Shown: positions 32,572 through 45,600, counted from the stretch's first letter. The stretch: DNA of 64,000 nt from Humulus lupulus (GCF_963169125.1 NC_084799.1:68688143-68752142), one strand, 5' to 3'. Made by a program: numbers and translations. The notes: generated from the sequence alone by a model not told the origin.

Positions 32572-35312
32572 ATGGCTGCATCTGTTAATAGCATCAACAA
32601 CAGACTCTCTCTAGCCATGGAAAGAACTGGTCAATGGTACTATACGTATCTTAATCATTCTCTTAAATTATTTTCTTTAACATAATTTTTTTTATTTATT
32701 AACTTCGTGCTGATCTTGTGCTTTTAAAGGGTTTTCTCGCAAGAAATTCCAACTGATGTTCTCGTCGTCGTTGGGGAAGCAAATTTCTCTTTGCACAAGG
32801 TTTATAAACTATAACATACTTTCTCCTTTTATGTAGTGATTATTAATTTCTTCTAATGATAATAATGTACATTTTTTTTAATAATTGTTGCAGTTTATGC
32901 TAGTAGCTAAAAGCAACCACATAAGAAAACTGATAGTGGAGTCAAACGAACCCGATTTGACCACGATCGATCTTTCGAACATACCTGGAGGCCCCGAGAT
33001 CTTCGAGAAGGCAGCTAAATTCTGTTATGGCGTCAACTTCGAGATCACAGTCCACAACGTCGCACCTCTACGTTGCGCCGCCGAGTATCTGGAAATGACC
33101 GAGAAGTACTGCACCAACAACCTCGCCAGCCGTACCGAAGATTTTCTCTCCCAAGTCGCCTTGACTAGTCTCTCCGGCGCAATTGTCGTACTCAAATCTT
33201 GTGAAGACTTACTACCCATGGCCGAAGGCCTGAAAATCGTTCAAAGATGTATCGACGTTGCCACTCTTAAGGTACTAATTCACCTTCAAATCTCGAATTT
33301 ACCTTTCTAATTTGTGCTTAGATTATAACAGTTCTATGTGTGTGTACTATTCAGGCTTGTAACGAAGCAAACTTTCCCAGTCGATCTCCGACAAATTGGT
33401 GGACGGAGGAGCTTTCGATTTTGGACATTGAATTCTTTGGAAGAGTGATTTCAGCCATGAAGAACCGTGGCGCCAAAGTTCTAACCATAGCGAGTGCTAT
33501 GATCACTTACACGGAGAGAGCGCTACGAGATCTGGTGCGGGACCATTCCGGGAACGGGACCAAATCTCTTGCTCCGAACGAACCCGAAGTCCGAGTCCGA
33601 CAACGGGAGATTCTAGAAGCGGTTGTGGATCTCTTACCGGCCGAGAAGGCAGCTTTTCCGATAAACTTTCTCTGCTGTCTTCTCCGATCAGCTATCTTCC
33701 TCCGAGCATCCAGCGGATGTAAGAACGAGCTGGAGAAGCGGATCTCTGTAATCTTGGAACACGTGACGGTGGATGATTTGCTGGTTTTGTCGTTCACTTA
33801 CGACGGTGAACGGCTGTTCGATTTGGACAGCGTGAGGAAGATCATCTCTGGGTTTGTGGAGAAGGAAAAGAGCGTGGCGGTTTTCAACGGTGGGGATTAT
33901 AGGGAGACGTGTTCGACGGCGATGCACCGGGTGGCCAAGACCATTGATGCTTACCTTAGCGAGATCGCCGCTTATGGTGAGCTCACTATTTCGAAATTTA
34001 ACGGCATCGCTAACCTTATCCCCAAAGGATCGCGAAAGGTCGACGACGATCTCTATCGAGCCATCGACATCTTCTTGAAGGTATTATTTTGTCTCGTGAA
34101 CCTAAGACTAAAACTAGTTTAATTATATGGATATATTTAACATATATTTTCATATAAAATCTATATATACAATAAAATAAAGGATAATTAAAATGTGCTT
34201 ATTAAATTTGTTACAAAGCAAAACAAAATAAGCAATTAATAATAGATCGACATCTTTTTAAAATTTTCTATTATATTATTTAACAAGTGAAAAAAGAAAA
34301 GAAGTATTGATTAAAATTTAACACAATCATTTTTATTAATTATTAGTTGTGATTGTGAATATATAATTTAGTATCATTTGTTTTTAGAGGCTATATGTAT
34401 CTATGGATCTTATCATTTTAGTAATAATAGGCGACGGCTATAGTACGATATGATAGTTTTGAATTGAAATAAAAAAATTAAAGACAAATAAAAGGAATGA
34501 GTGGACTGATTATTTGTTAATAATAAATTAAATATAAAATTATAAACTTTTATTTTATTAATAATATATATGAATATGGAAATAAAATAATATTAATTAT
34601 TTTAAATTTCTCAATAATAAATAGACAAATTAGTAATTACATTAATTATAAAATTAATATTTGTTACATATATACTACTCTAATTAATTATTAATTTTCT
34701 GTTATATAACTCATGATAATTTACCAGATGTAATAATAAATCAAGATCTAGCATTTTTTTTTCGAAGTTAAATAAATTCTTTTGTGTTCATAATGGATTT
34801 GGTTTTAACAGGCTCATCCCAACTTGGACGAGATAGAACGGGAGAAGGTATGCAGTGTGATGGACCCACTAAAGCTCTCTTACGAAGCGCGTGTCCACGC
34901 GTCCCAGAACAAGCGATTACCAGTTCAAATAGTCCTTCACGCGCTCTACTACGATCAGCTGAAGCTGAGGAGCGGCGCCGTGGACGATAAGCCTGAACCC
35001 GCCGCCGTCACGAGGAGTCAACTCCAGACGGACGTTTCTTTGGTGAGGGAGAACGAGGCTTTGAGGACCGAGCTTATGAAAATGAAGCTTTTCATTTCGG
35101 ATATGAAAAAGGGGAGTCCTACTGGTAATCCTAGTGTTCACACCATCGGAACGACGTCGTCTAAAGGAAGTTCTAAAAAGACTTTCTTCTCTTCAATGTC
35201 CAAGACTCTTGGCAAGTTGAATCCCTTCAAGCATGGTTCTAAGGACACTTCTAGTATAGAAGATGCTGTAGATGTTACTAAGCCAAGAAGAAGAAGATTC
35301 TCTATCTCTTGA
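32572..35312 (+). CDS. RPT2: RPT2-like BTB/POZ-NPH3 phototropism protein (five exons)
   Basis: Exons 32572-32636, 32730-32799, 32894-33271, 33355-34080 and 34812-35312, all with GT-AG introns, encode 579 residues without a stop. The family acts at the plasma membrane with phototropin blue-light receptors, as adaptor and likely CUL3 substrate partner, in phototropism and chloroplast positioning. Visible parts: ERTGQWVFSQEIPTDV start; BTB domain about residues 25-115; NPH3 domain about 185-465 (NWWTEELSILDIEFF, SFTYDGERLFDLDSVRKI, HALYYDQLKLR); coiled coil about 485-513 (RENEALRTELMKMK); C-terminus RRRRFSIS. The N-terminus, domain order, length (Arabidopsis RPT2 is about 590) and last residues fit RPT2 better than NPH3 or the NPY proteins. 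This is the only intact host gene in the window, surrounded by transposons. The first ATG in exon 1 is chosen; a second in-frame Met is at residue 16. Confidence 0.93.
34081..34811 (+). other. long intron 4 of the RPT2-like gene
   Basis: A 731-bp very AT-rich intron (GTATTATTTT donor, TTTTAACAG acceptor), much longer than the other introns (93, 94 and 83 bp). No ORF or clear transposon was found inside. Confidence 0.8.
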
Positions 35313-35589
35313 ATCTTTTTCTTTATTGTATGATTATTCTTAGCTAGGCATGATCTAAGAGTGTTGTGTTTGATATTTTTTTGTTAATTAATTTTGAGTG
35401 CTTTAATATACAAAATCTGTAATTTATTAATTCTTCGTTTGGGTTTGTTATTTTATTAAAAAAAAACATGAAAGATCGATCGTCAACAAGTGTTTGATAA
35501 ATAATAATTTGTTGTGTTTTCGATAAATATTTCTCACTTTTGTTGAGTTTGTCAATTAATTAGTATATGGGTGTCAACCTTGTCTTTTA
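35313..35589. other. 3' flank of the RPT2-like gene
   Basis: Probable 3' UTR and terminator region: T-rich, with TTTAATATACAAAATCTGTAA-like composition but no canonical AATAAA close to the stop. Nothing else recognised. Confidence 0.4.
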
Positions 35590-36322
35590 AAAAAAAAATT
35601 GAAAATTTTATTAATGATAAAAATAGAACCAGATTCAAATTTCAATACATGTGTGAAAAGTTCAATAAAACAATTACAAATCTAACAAAAAGAAATACTT
35701 AAATTAAAGCTAATATATAATAAATCCTAATCATAGACAAATAAACGGTCAGCAACTTTTCATAGATAGAACAATAAACATCATATAAAAAATGGTCAAA
35801 ACCACTGTCCTCAAAAGACATGTGTTATACATTATTATCAAACAAAACAAAGCCAAAACAAATCCTAAACAACCCGAAAACAATAGTAAAAACAAATAAA
35901 ACTAAAATAAAAACAAATGAGAACTCCCAATAACACAACAATGGTCGGGCATCCACCTCGTATCACCAATTACCCTACGACTGAGGGACCACAACTCTTA
36001 TCCACGGGTTAGGAAGAAGACCATGAGCTCTAATGTTGTAAAAGACAGAGACCACGAGCCCAAATCTTGCTGCACATCCAGCCACTAAGAACTCATATAG
36101 CCCTAAACGGATCCCATCCCACTGGAGAAGATAGAAAGCAGATGATCAAGACGAAGGGCCCCCATCTACGAAGCATCCCCAAGACACACTACGGGCCAAG
36201 GTTGCCCAACAGCTAAAAAGCAAGGGCTTCTTGGCTTGAACACCACCGACATACAAGCTTGCGTGGGCGGTGCTCCAACTCAGAGGAGGCAACCAAAAAC
36301 TTAATAATGTAAAACTAACGGT
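35590..36322 (-). mobile_element. uncharacterised remnant, possibly a LINE 3' end
   Basis: A block less AT-rich than its surroundings at 35940-36290 followed (in minus direction) by T/G-rich sequence and a TTAATAAAATTTTC-like end near 35600 looks like the 3' untranslated end of a plant LINE on the minus strand. No reverse transcriptase frame is visible, so this is tentative. A decayed LTR or a non-coding host transcript are alternatives. Confidence 0.25.
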
Positions 36323-37066
36323 TAGAAGGTGTTTGACACCTTAACTAAAATATTATTTTTTGTTTTTAAAATTTATAAACTGTTTTTTGAAAATAAGTTA
36401 GGGTGTTAGGCGTTGTTTTCAAAAAACAATTTTTAAAAATAAAATTATAAAAAACAGAAAATTTTGAGAACAACAAAAAGTTATTTGTTGTTCTCAAAAA
36501 AAATTTGTTTATCTTTTATTTTTCTCACATTATTTATTTATTTATTTATTATTATCTAATATCATTTATTGTCACATAATTTTATATCTCTTCAGTTTCT
36601 CTCACATCACTTTCTCTCTCATCACTTAATATATCATCATTTTCTCTCTCATCATTTTTTCTCTCTCGTCATTTCCTCTCTCATCACTTTCTGTCTATTC
36701 ACTTCTCTCTCTTCACTTTCTTTCTCATCACATTCTCTCTCATTTTTTCATGGATCAATTTCTCTCTTCTCAATTTCTATCAAATTTTCTCTCATTACTT
36801 TCTCACTTCTTATTTTTCATCATTTTTTTTCAAATTATTTTATCTAATTATTTATTACAAACTTTTAAAATACGTTTGTCTTTGTAAATATATTTGTTAA
36901 TATTTTATTTAAGATTTAAAAAAATAAAACTAAAAAATTGTTTTTTAGAAAACATTAACCAAACACCTCTTGTTTTTTGAAAACTACAAAAACAGTTTTC
37001 TGTTTTCATTTCTGAGAACACAACTTTGAAAACAAAAAACAGAAAATAATGTCAAACAGACCCTTA
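36323..37066. mobile_element. MITE with long degenerate inverted ends, family M1 copy 2
   Basis: Second copy of the family at 15368-16102. Starts GGTGTTTGACACCTTAACTA and ends AATGTCAAACAGACCC, giving inverted GGTGTTTGACA / TGTCAAACAGACC termini. The TC-rich core contains repeated TCTCATCA words that yield a spurious His/Ser/Leu-rich frame. It lies 12 bp left of a TGTTGGG LTR start. Confidence 0.55.
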
Positions 37067-37179
37067 AACTTTGGCTTTGTTGGGAATTGTGTCATTAAAG
37101 TATTTCCAAATGAGGTAGTTAATTAAACAAAGTTTGTATTTGATTATAAATGTTATCATGAAATCTAATACTATATTAT

Positions 37180-37351
37180 GAGTAATGATATGTGCACCCA
37201 AAATTTACACTCAAATATTACACATAGTGACGTGTCACAACTTTTTAAAATAGTAGGTCATAGTTTTAATAAATGTAATTGGCTATATTAAACTGCCACA
37301 TCAATGTATATAATGTTTGAGTGTAGATTTTGGGTGCACATATCATTACTC
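37180..37351. mobile_element. small MITE, 172 bp, with about 45-bp inverted ends
   Basis: GAGTAATGATATGTGCACCC at the left and its exact inverted form at the right, continuing imperfectly for about 45 bp (TTACACTCAAAT / GTTTGAGTGTA). TTAT flanks both ends. No coding capacity. Confidence 0.75.
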
Positions 37352-38171
37352 TTATATTATTGATATAGTATTGAATTAAGTATATGTATATATATACGAA
37401 ATAATTTAATTCAAGATAATAATATAAAAAAGATTGTTCGTAATCATTAAATAAAGTGAGAGCCTTATTTAATAAAAAATATGAGTGTAGTCTATCTTTA
37501 AGACATAGCAGTTTATCCAAACGGTTAAGCGTAGCGATGCAAAGAGATGGATGTACCATATACAATATAGATTGTATTGGAATGAGACACGATGAAAGAA
37601 AGAACTTCTGCTAATTTCTGTTAAAATATAGAAGTTCAACATTCATCAATCGATAGTCGTTTGAGACTTTATATCAATCATGAAGTGAGTAATGAACTCA
37701 TATTTGTGATTTTATGACTTTTGACTTATCGGGTAAGGTTTAATATTCGTACAACCGAATTCTTGATATCTTAGAATCATAGAATTGCAAGTGGATGGGA
37801 ACATACTTCACAGATATGGAATATTATCCTTACTTAAATGAAAGCAGATTAGTTGTTCTTTTTAGTGTTGATTTGGGGCATGGACATAGAGTGCTCAATT
37901 TATGCTAGAGAACAAAAATTTCATTTTGTAATTAAATTTATAGAATAATGTTCATTAGAGGATCAATGGAACTAATTGATGAAAATATAATTAAAGAGGT
38001 TAACGGACAATAAGACCTAGCTGTAATTATAAATAACTAGCAGAGGGCCATAACTCATGCAATGGCTAAATCAATGGATGACTTTATACTTATAGCTTCT
38101 AATAATATAAGACTAGTTTTGAGAGTTCAACTATGAATTTCTAGTGGAATAATTCATAGTTAATAAATTAA
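37352..38171 (+). other. U3-like part of the copia-type LTR fragment
   Basis: AT-rich non-coding sequence between the small MITE and the MULE. Composition and phrases such as GAATTTCTAGTGGAATAATTC suggest LTR sequence. No ORF. Confidence 0.35.
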
Positions 38172-38879
38172 GGGTTATTTGCGACAAAAGTACCCAATGT
38201 TTGGAGTTTGTAATCGACACATACCCAATCTTTTTTTTTAGCAGATAAAGAACTCAAAGTCAACAAAATAGTAATTTTGTTAATCTCCATCCATTACACT
38301 TCGTTAGGTGCTGACTGGATCAACACGTGTCACTTCGTGATTGGTCCAGCTCATAAATATTTTTAAAAATTAATTTATTGGAATTTAAATTTAAAAAATA
38401 GTTAAACATCAATTTAAAATATTAAAATAATATAAAAAGAATATAAAAATTAATATGAAAAATAAAATTAAAACTAATTAACAAATGTAAACTATTAAAT
38501 CTGTAAATATCTACTAATTAAAAAACTAAATTAAAACAATAACTTACTCCAAAATTTCAATCTAAATTAAAAACCAAAATCATAATTAATTTAAAAATAA
38601 AAAAAGACTAAAACCTTAACTCTTTCATCGACATCATCAAAACAGAGGGAAAAAATCAAGTTATTGAAACAGAAGCCAAACAACAAAATTCATTATTGTG
38701 TTTGAATCTGAAATAGAAAGGAGAAAAAAACCAAATCTATACTAAACACCATCACAGATTTGAATCTAACTCACAAATTTGAATCTAAATCCATTAGAGA
38801 AATAGGTATTAACACCATAGACATATTTGATTTTTATTAAAGTTGCCATTACTAATCAAGTAACTATAACAGATGATTT

Positions 38880-39030
38880 AGGGGAGCTACAAAATTCTTG
38901 GTTGTTGGAAGAATTGGGCTAAAGTCGACGGCGAGACTAACAGCTCTGGAGGCTTCAACAAAGGTGGAGTTCGCGAGCTCGACAAGGTAGATCTACAACA
39001 AACTTGCAGGAGGAGTGGGGTCGCGAACTA
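38880..39030 (+). other. GC-richer insert inside the MULE
   Basis: A patch with words such as GTCGACGGCGAGAC, GGAGTTCGCGAGCTCGAC and GGTCGCGAAC stands out from AT-rich MULE interior. Such patches can be captured host fragments (Pack-MULE), but no protein pattern is recognised and the reading frame is short. Confidence 0.3.
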
Positions 39031-39068
39031 CTGGGCACGACAGATCAGTGATCACGAAGTGACACGTA

Positions 39069-41122
39069 TGTTGGGGTTTTATGCCCTAATTAAAACCCAA
39101 ATTCTTTGTAATCTCATTTTATTATCAATAAAAGAATAGAAATCATTTTTTGACTTGGTCAATCACTTTGCTTACATGTGTTTATTTTCATGATTATTTG
39201 TTTAATAAAACTTCTATTAAATCCCGAGCATATAGTTAATCATATTTATAGTGACATAATCATAGTGGAATATAAATATGATTATATGTTCAAAATAAGT
39301 TAGTCCTAAGATTAGTCAGTGCACAGGATTTACACTGACTTGCCAATCTATGATATGATATACTTACACATTGTAGTGTTATGTTCTTTCCAGAACATTA
39401 GCAAAGTAGATAAGATCGGATGTATTTGTTACATCGGACAGGACCGATATTGACAATTGATCAGATAAGCAAACATACCGTTATTATCTATTCTAGTCAT
39501 ATCATATAGTTGATCATAGGTCAATTCAATTTCCGTTGCAGAAAATAGATCCCTTCCCCCCGCTTTAAAAAATGATGAATATGAAGTCCGTGGGGCTGCA
39601 GGTACTATGGATCCTCTGACTCCCAATCGGGTTGCCTTCCCAGGTCTCGCCGGTGTTGCCTGTAGGTCGTGTGGGGCACTCGACGAAAGGAGAGCGCACT
39701 GAGCAAGTATGAGAAATTGGCATCGCTGAGCTTTATTTAAGATAGAATGGGGGGAATCAAAAGGAAAGGCATCCGTTTCCGTTCTTGGTTTGGGGGCTTT
39801 CGAGCTCCTCTCGATCTTCCCATACTAACATCTTGGGAACTCTGTAGTATAATTGAGTGTGAGTGTTAATCATAAATATGAACATCTATAGCTTCTGATG
39901 AAGAAGTGAAACAATGGTATCCTTTTAGTTTGGTTCAAGATGTTAAATGATAGAGATCTCATTTCAGTATTTAAATTAGTTTACTGAAATATCATTTACA
40001 AGGAACTAAATGTTTTAAGGATAAAATACAATGGGGATAAAACGGTATTTTAGTCCTATCTCATTGTAGATCCTCTATAGAGGATTGAGTGAAAATTATG
40101 GTTGTAACAATTGATAATTAATAGCGTATCTATATTTGTTATAGAGTGTTCTATGAATTCAAGAGTGCAATTCCGAGTCTATAGTGGAGTCACGAGGAAT
40201 TAATAAGTTAGTAAATTTATTTGTTAGATTTATGATAATTTATTGGAGCTTGATTTCATAGGCCCATGGTCCACATTGTACCTTAGATAAAATCATCTAG
40301 ATAGTCTCAATTAATTGATTTAATTATCAAAGTTGACCAGGTCAATTTTGGATAATTTCACAGAGTTATGTAATTTTGAAAAGAAAAGAGAAATTAGTGC
40401 AGATTTATTAATTAAAATAAATTGGTATCTAAATTAATAAATAAGTTTAAATGAAGGTTCAAATTATAAATAATTAATTTGATAAATAATTTAAATAATT
40501 ATTTAATTAATCAAATCAATAGAAAATAATTCATGCCTTGATTTTAAGTCTAATGGGCTTATAATCAAATGAGAAATTTCACGGGCCTAAAGCCCATGAT
40601 AATTTAGACCTAGGGCTTCAAGTTGGCTATTATTTTATTGATTTTTTAATTAAATTAAATGTCCTAATTGAATCTATAAAAGGAGTGCTTAGAGAGAAGT
40701 CAAAACACAAGTTTCAGAAGTTCATAAGTCACAAGTCATATTTTCTGATAGTTTTTAGATTCTCTCTAAACACAAGTCCTTTTCTAAGACTCTTTGTTAT
40801 TTTCTATTCTTCTCTGTATCTATCTCATGTGTTGAGAATTTCCCACTCTAGTCTAGGTGATTCTAAGGATACTTTGGAAGACTGTGAAGAAAATTGAAGA
40901 TCGGTTCAGTTTCTTGGTAATACTTTGCGACAGAAAGGATACAAGGGTTAGATAAATTGAAGGAATGACTCATTCATTCTGCTGCGTATACTGTAAGTAT
41001 TCTTATCATTGTCTCTCTTTGAATTCAATTTTAGAAACATGTTCTAGGCTATCTCATATTAATTTTTTTAATATTAGATCTACATGAAAATAAATAAAGA
41101 TCATGTATAAGTTTTCCCAATA
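39069..41122 (+). repeat. 5' LTR of the Ty1/copia element (2.05 kb)
   Basis: Matches 46438-48296 along its length except for a replaced segment at 39531-39818. A TATA box (TATAAAA, 40675-40681) is followed by a leader with AGAGAGAAGTC, giving a U3 of about 1.6 kb. It is about 200 bp longer than the 3' LTR because of the replaced segment. Confidence 0.88.
39531..39818. other. organelle-like DNA patch in the 5' LTR
   Basis: About 288 bp here replace about 84 bp of the 3' LTR (46900-46983). Sequence on both sides aligns again (TCAATTCAAT before; CCCATAC.AACATCTTGGGA after). The patch is much more GC-rich, with phrases such as GGCTTTCGAGCTCCTC, CTTCCCCCCGC and GGGGGGAATCAAAAGG, reminiscent of plant mitochondrial DNA. 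The origin is inference; replacement by repair with filler DNA would explain it. Confidence 0.5.
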
Positions 41123-41124
41123 AC

Positions 41125-41138
41125 TGGTATCAAAGCAG
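41125..41138 (+). promoter_or_regulatory. primer binding site of the Ty1/copia element
   Basis: TGGTATCAAAGCAG begins 2 bp after the 5' LTR and matches the usual initiator-methionine tRNA site TGGTATCAGAGC with one substitution. Confidence 0.85.
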
Positions 41139-42608
41139 TTAAGATATTGATTTTAAAATTTAAAATTGGTTGAATTATGAAAAATATCATTGTTTTCAAC
41201 CAATTAATAAAATATATTTTTTTAATAAATAGAATTTAAATTAACTTTGGTTAATTGTTGATAAATCCTATTTAAATTAAATTAATATTTTTCAAATTAA
41301 CCTAAAACAAGTTGATTGTTGATAAATGAAATTTAAATTAACTATTGTTAATTGTTGATAAATTTAATTTAAATTAACTTATTTTTGTAAAAATTTAATT
41401 AATTCGAATTTTTTGATAAATTCTAGAAAATTAATTGTAGTATTTTTGCAAATGATATTAATTGTGATATTTTTGCATAAATTCATAGAATTGCTCATAT
41501 AGTAACATGATTAGGCTTATCCAATTATGACATGTTTGTTTGCACTATATGTGGTATTTTTGTAATTGGGCTTAGATGCATATAGTGGCATATATGTTTG
41601 TTAGATATATGGATTTTGTCAAATAAAATATTCATAAAATGATAGGTTTTATTAGGGTCCATTAGAAAATGTAAATTTTAAATTCTTCTCTTGTGGGTGA
41701 TTCCACTTGTGAAGGCTCATTTGCTTTGCATGAATATAGTGGGCCTAATCAATTAATAAAATGAAGGTTTAAATTCTTGGCTTTTGGACCTTGTATGGAA
41801 GATTGGGGGCCTCTGTAGTGGGAACGACATACTGGACCCAACCCTCCTCCATACAAGCCCAATTGTTAAGCCCATTTACCTGAGTTGGAATTAATTGTAT
41901 AGGTTCTAAATTAATTGAATTTGTTTCAATGTGACATTTTAGAATTAATAGGAAATTATAGGACTTTGGTTTTAAAAATTCTAATCTTACAATTTTTTAG
42001 AGAACTAGTCATTAATTTTCGAAAAATAATAAAAATATTATTTTTTTAATTTTATAATGAGCTTATTCTAAGATTTATATTCGATCTCCACCGTTGGTTT
42101 AACATAGTCAATAGTTTAATGGGGCCTCGAGGCACTTTGATTCGTCCCCCTACGGAAGGTGTTCATTAGCTATTTTGACAAGGTTAGATTTCGAAAGATA
42201 GATAATTATAGGTTAAATTCTACTAGACTTACCCCTACGGTGACTATTAGGAATAAATCTATGATTATCGAAACTGTGGGTCTAGCTCATAAAATAAGAG
42301 ATTTTGTTTTCTTATTTTGATCAAATAGTAGGTTGTTAATAGTGGTGTCCCTTATTAAATGAGTTTACAACTCTATTTAACTAGTGGTATTTTTTACTCT
42401 CACCAACCGGGACAAGGATATCATAGATTAGTTAAAAACCTAAAAGAAATAGAGATGTGATTGTTTTTGGTATTTTTTCTCATATCTTACATATTTTTGG
42501 TATATGTTGTGCCATTTCTTGAAATTTATGTGAATAGAAGTTTTATAGAGAAAATGTGATTGATTTATATTTTATTGATAATTTGTAGTTTTAAGTTAAG
42601 TAGTGTAT
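41139..42608 (+). other. leader of the Ty1/copia element
   Basis: About 1.5 kb AT-rich untranslated leader. At 41210-41400 it contains imperfect repeats of a unit with TTAATTGTTGATAAAT and TTTAAATTAA (three to four copies, about 65-70 bp apart). No ORF. Confidence 0.6.
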
Positions 42609-45600
42609 GTGTCTACTCCCATCCTTTCTCAAGTTTCGATGGAGAAACTCACTAGAGAAAATTTCATTAATTGGAAGCAGAATATCAACATAGAGTTGAT
42701 TGATGAAAACTTCGAATTCGTCATGATTGAGGAATCCCCAAAATGAGCACCGTGTCCGCACGTTTGTGATGGCACCGTCAGTGCTCGTGATGGAACCGTA
42801 AATGCTTGGATAGCACCGTCTCTGCACATATGTGAAGACACCGTAAATGCTCGAATGGCATCGTGTCTGCACGTTTGTGATCAACTCAACTATGGTCTGA
42901 CCAGCTCATGAACGAGCTTCAGAGTTTCGAGTCTATCATGGGGGGACCTAGTAAGGGAGGAGAAAATAAGGCTACTACTACTGCTGATGATCTAGCTAAG
43001 GCTGAAGCTAACCAAGCTTCGTCTTCGAAAGCTGGAAACAAGAGGAAAGGTGGACAAAACAACAACCCCAAGTCTGCAAGGCTGCAAAGACGAGTGCACT
43101 GCCAAATGCACAGATGCCTAAGGGGAAGAACAAGAAAAACAAGAAATGTAAAGGTAAGTGCTTTCACTGCAAAGAAAAGGGGCATTAGAAACGAGATTGC
43201 CCTAAGTTTATAGCAGTGAAAAACAAAGGTAATGATTATAGTTCATTTATCTTAGAAACATGTGTTTTAGAGAGTGATAAATCTGTTTGGATTATTGATT
43301 CTGGATCTACCAACCATGTTTGTAACTCTTTATAGCTTCTTAAATCGTGGGAAGAAGTGGATGAAGGCGGCTTAAAGTTTTGATTTGGGAACGAAGCGTT
43401 CGTTAAGGTCCGAGCTAGAGGAATAGCTCGTCTGAAGTTCGGAAATAAATACCTAATTTTAAACGATATATTTTTTATTCCGGATTTTAGTAGAAATTTA
43501 ATTTCAGTTTCCATGTTGCAATTAAAACAATTTTTTATGACTTTCACAAGTTCTAATATATCTATTTCCTTCAATGGATCACAATTGTGTATTGCATATT
43601 TGGAAAACGGGCTTTATATTTTGCAACCTAACGAACCCCTGGCTCTTAAAAATGATTTATTCAAAGTAGCTAAACCTAGGACCAATAAACGTCAAAAGAA
43701 TGATAACGATAATATGACGTATTTATGGCACTTGCGACTAGGTCACATTGGCTATGATAGGATTCAAAGATTTACAAAGGACGGGCCTTTGAGGGAACTC
43801 ACCTTAGGTGAATTACCTGTCTGTGAATCTTGTCTAGAAGGCAAACTGACCAAGCGTCCATTCTCTGCAAAGGGTGATAGGGCCAAAGAACCACTTGGAC
43901 TTGTTCATTAAGATGTTTTTGGACCTTTGAATATACAAGCCAGGGGTGGTTTTGAGTATTTCGTCACTTTCATTGACGATTACTCTAGATACTCATGTCT
44001 TTACCTAATGCATAGGAAATCAAAAACATTTTCAAAGTTTCAGGAATTCCTAGCAATGGCTTAGACCCAATTAGGTAAAACGTTAAAGATCTTGCGATCT
44101 AATAACGGTGGAGAATATTTGGATATGCAGTTCCAAGATCATTTAACTGAACTTGGGATTTTATCACAACTTACTACCCCACGTACTCCGCAACAAAATG
44201 GTGTAGCAGAACGTCGGAATAGAAATTTATTGGAAATGGTTAGATGCATGCTTAGTTACTCAACTCTACCAACTTCGTTTTGGGGACATGCAATTGAAAC
44301 CGCGAACGACATTCTCAATGTCGTGCCGTCTAAATCAATCCCCAAAACACCTTTAGAACGCTGGAATGGTCGTGAACCTAGTTTACGCCATTATAGAATC
44401 TGGGGGTGTCCCGCTCACGTCTTGAGGAAAAAAGAGGGAAAGCTAGAACTGTGAACTGATGTTTGCATGTTTGTTGGCTATCCTAAAGGTACTCGGGGTG
44501 GACTTTTCTATAGTCATTCAAAAAATAAAGTGCCTACTTCTTCGAATGCTACTTTTCTGGAAAATGACTATGTCCAAAACTTCAAACCTCGCATCAAAGT
44601 AGTTTTAGAGGAGATTGTTAAAGATTTGACTCCAACCAATGTTCCATCATCATCAATGCAAGTTGATGATGAAATTCCCACTCTTCATGTCCAACCGACG
44701 CAAGTCAATTTAAATGAAGATAGTACCACTGTTCCTGAGAAAACAGTCACAGAGCCTCGTCATAGTGGGAAGGTTTCTAAGAACCCAGTTCGCTATGGTT
44801 TGGATGGTGAAACCAATATGGTTGTTGGTGACACTAGTGACGATGATCTATTGTCTTTCAAATAGGCAATAGCTAGCCCTGAAAAGGAACTATGGCTCAA
44901 AGCCATGAAACAGGAAATGGAGTCCATGTACTCAAATTCCATTTGGGATCTTGTGGAAGCACCTAGTGACTTTAGGGCCATTGGGTGCAAGTGGATCTAC
45001 AAGAAGAAACAAGGTGTTGATGGAAATATTGAGACTTATAAAGCTCGATTAGTTGCAAAGGCTTATACCCAAAGAGAAGGTGTGGACTATGAGGAAACTT
45101 TTAATCCGGTAGCCATGCTCAAGTCCATTCGCATCCTTCTATCCATAGCAGCCGCTCTCAACTATGAGATCTGGAAAATGGACGTCAAGACAACTTTTCT
45201 TAATGGAAAGCTTGACGAAGTCATTTATATGGATCAGCCAGAAGGATTTAAAGTAGTTGGACAAGAAGGAAAAGTTTGCAAGTTGAATAGGTCCATTTAT
45301 GGACTTAAGCAAGCTTCTCATTCCTGGAACTTAGGTTTGATGAAATAATCAAAACCTATGGCTTTGAACAAAATATTGATGAGCCCTGTGTTTACCATCT
45401 GAAGGCAAATCAAATAGTGGTATTCCTGGTTCTTTATGTAGATGATATCTTACTCATTAGAAACAATGTTAAGAAATTATCAGATGTGAAGAATTGGCTG
45501 ATCACTCAATTCCAAATAAAGGATTTGGGTGAACCAAGTTATGTTCTAGGTATCCAGATCATTAGAGATAGAATGAAAAACTCTTAGCTCTATCTCAAGC

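Noticed and set aside
33507..33927. Minus-strand and alternative plus-strand frames over the RPT2 exon 4
   Set aside because: Shadow frames of a clearly conserved exon.
36569..36847. 92-codon frame rich in Ser, His, Phe and Leu
   Set aside because: It reads the low-complexity TC-rich core of a MITE; the same core at 15600-15900 does not keep the frame.
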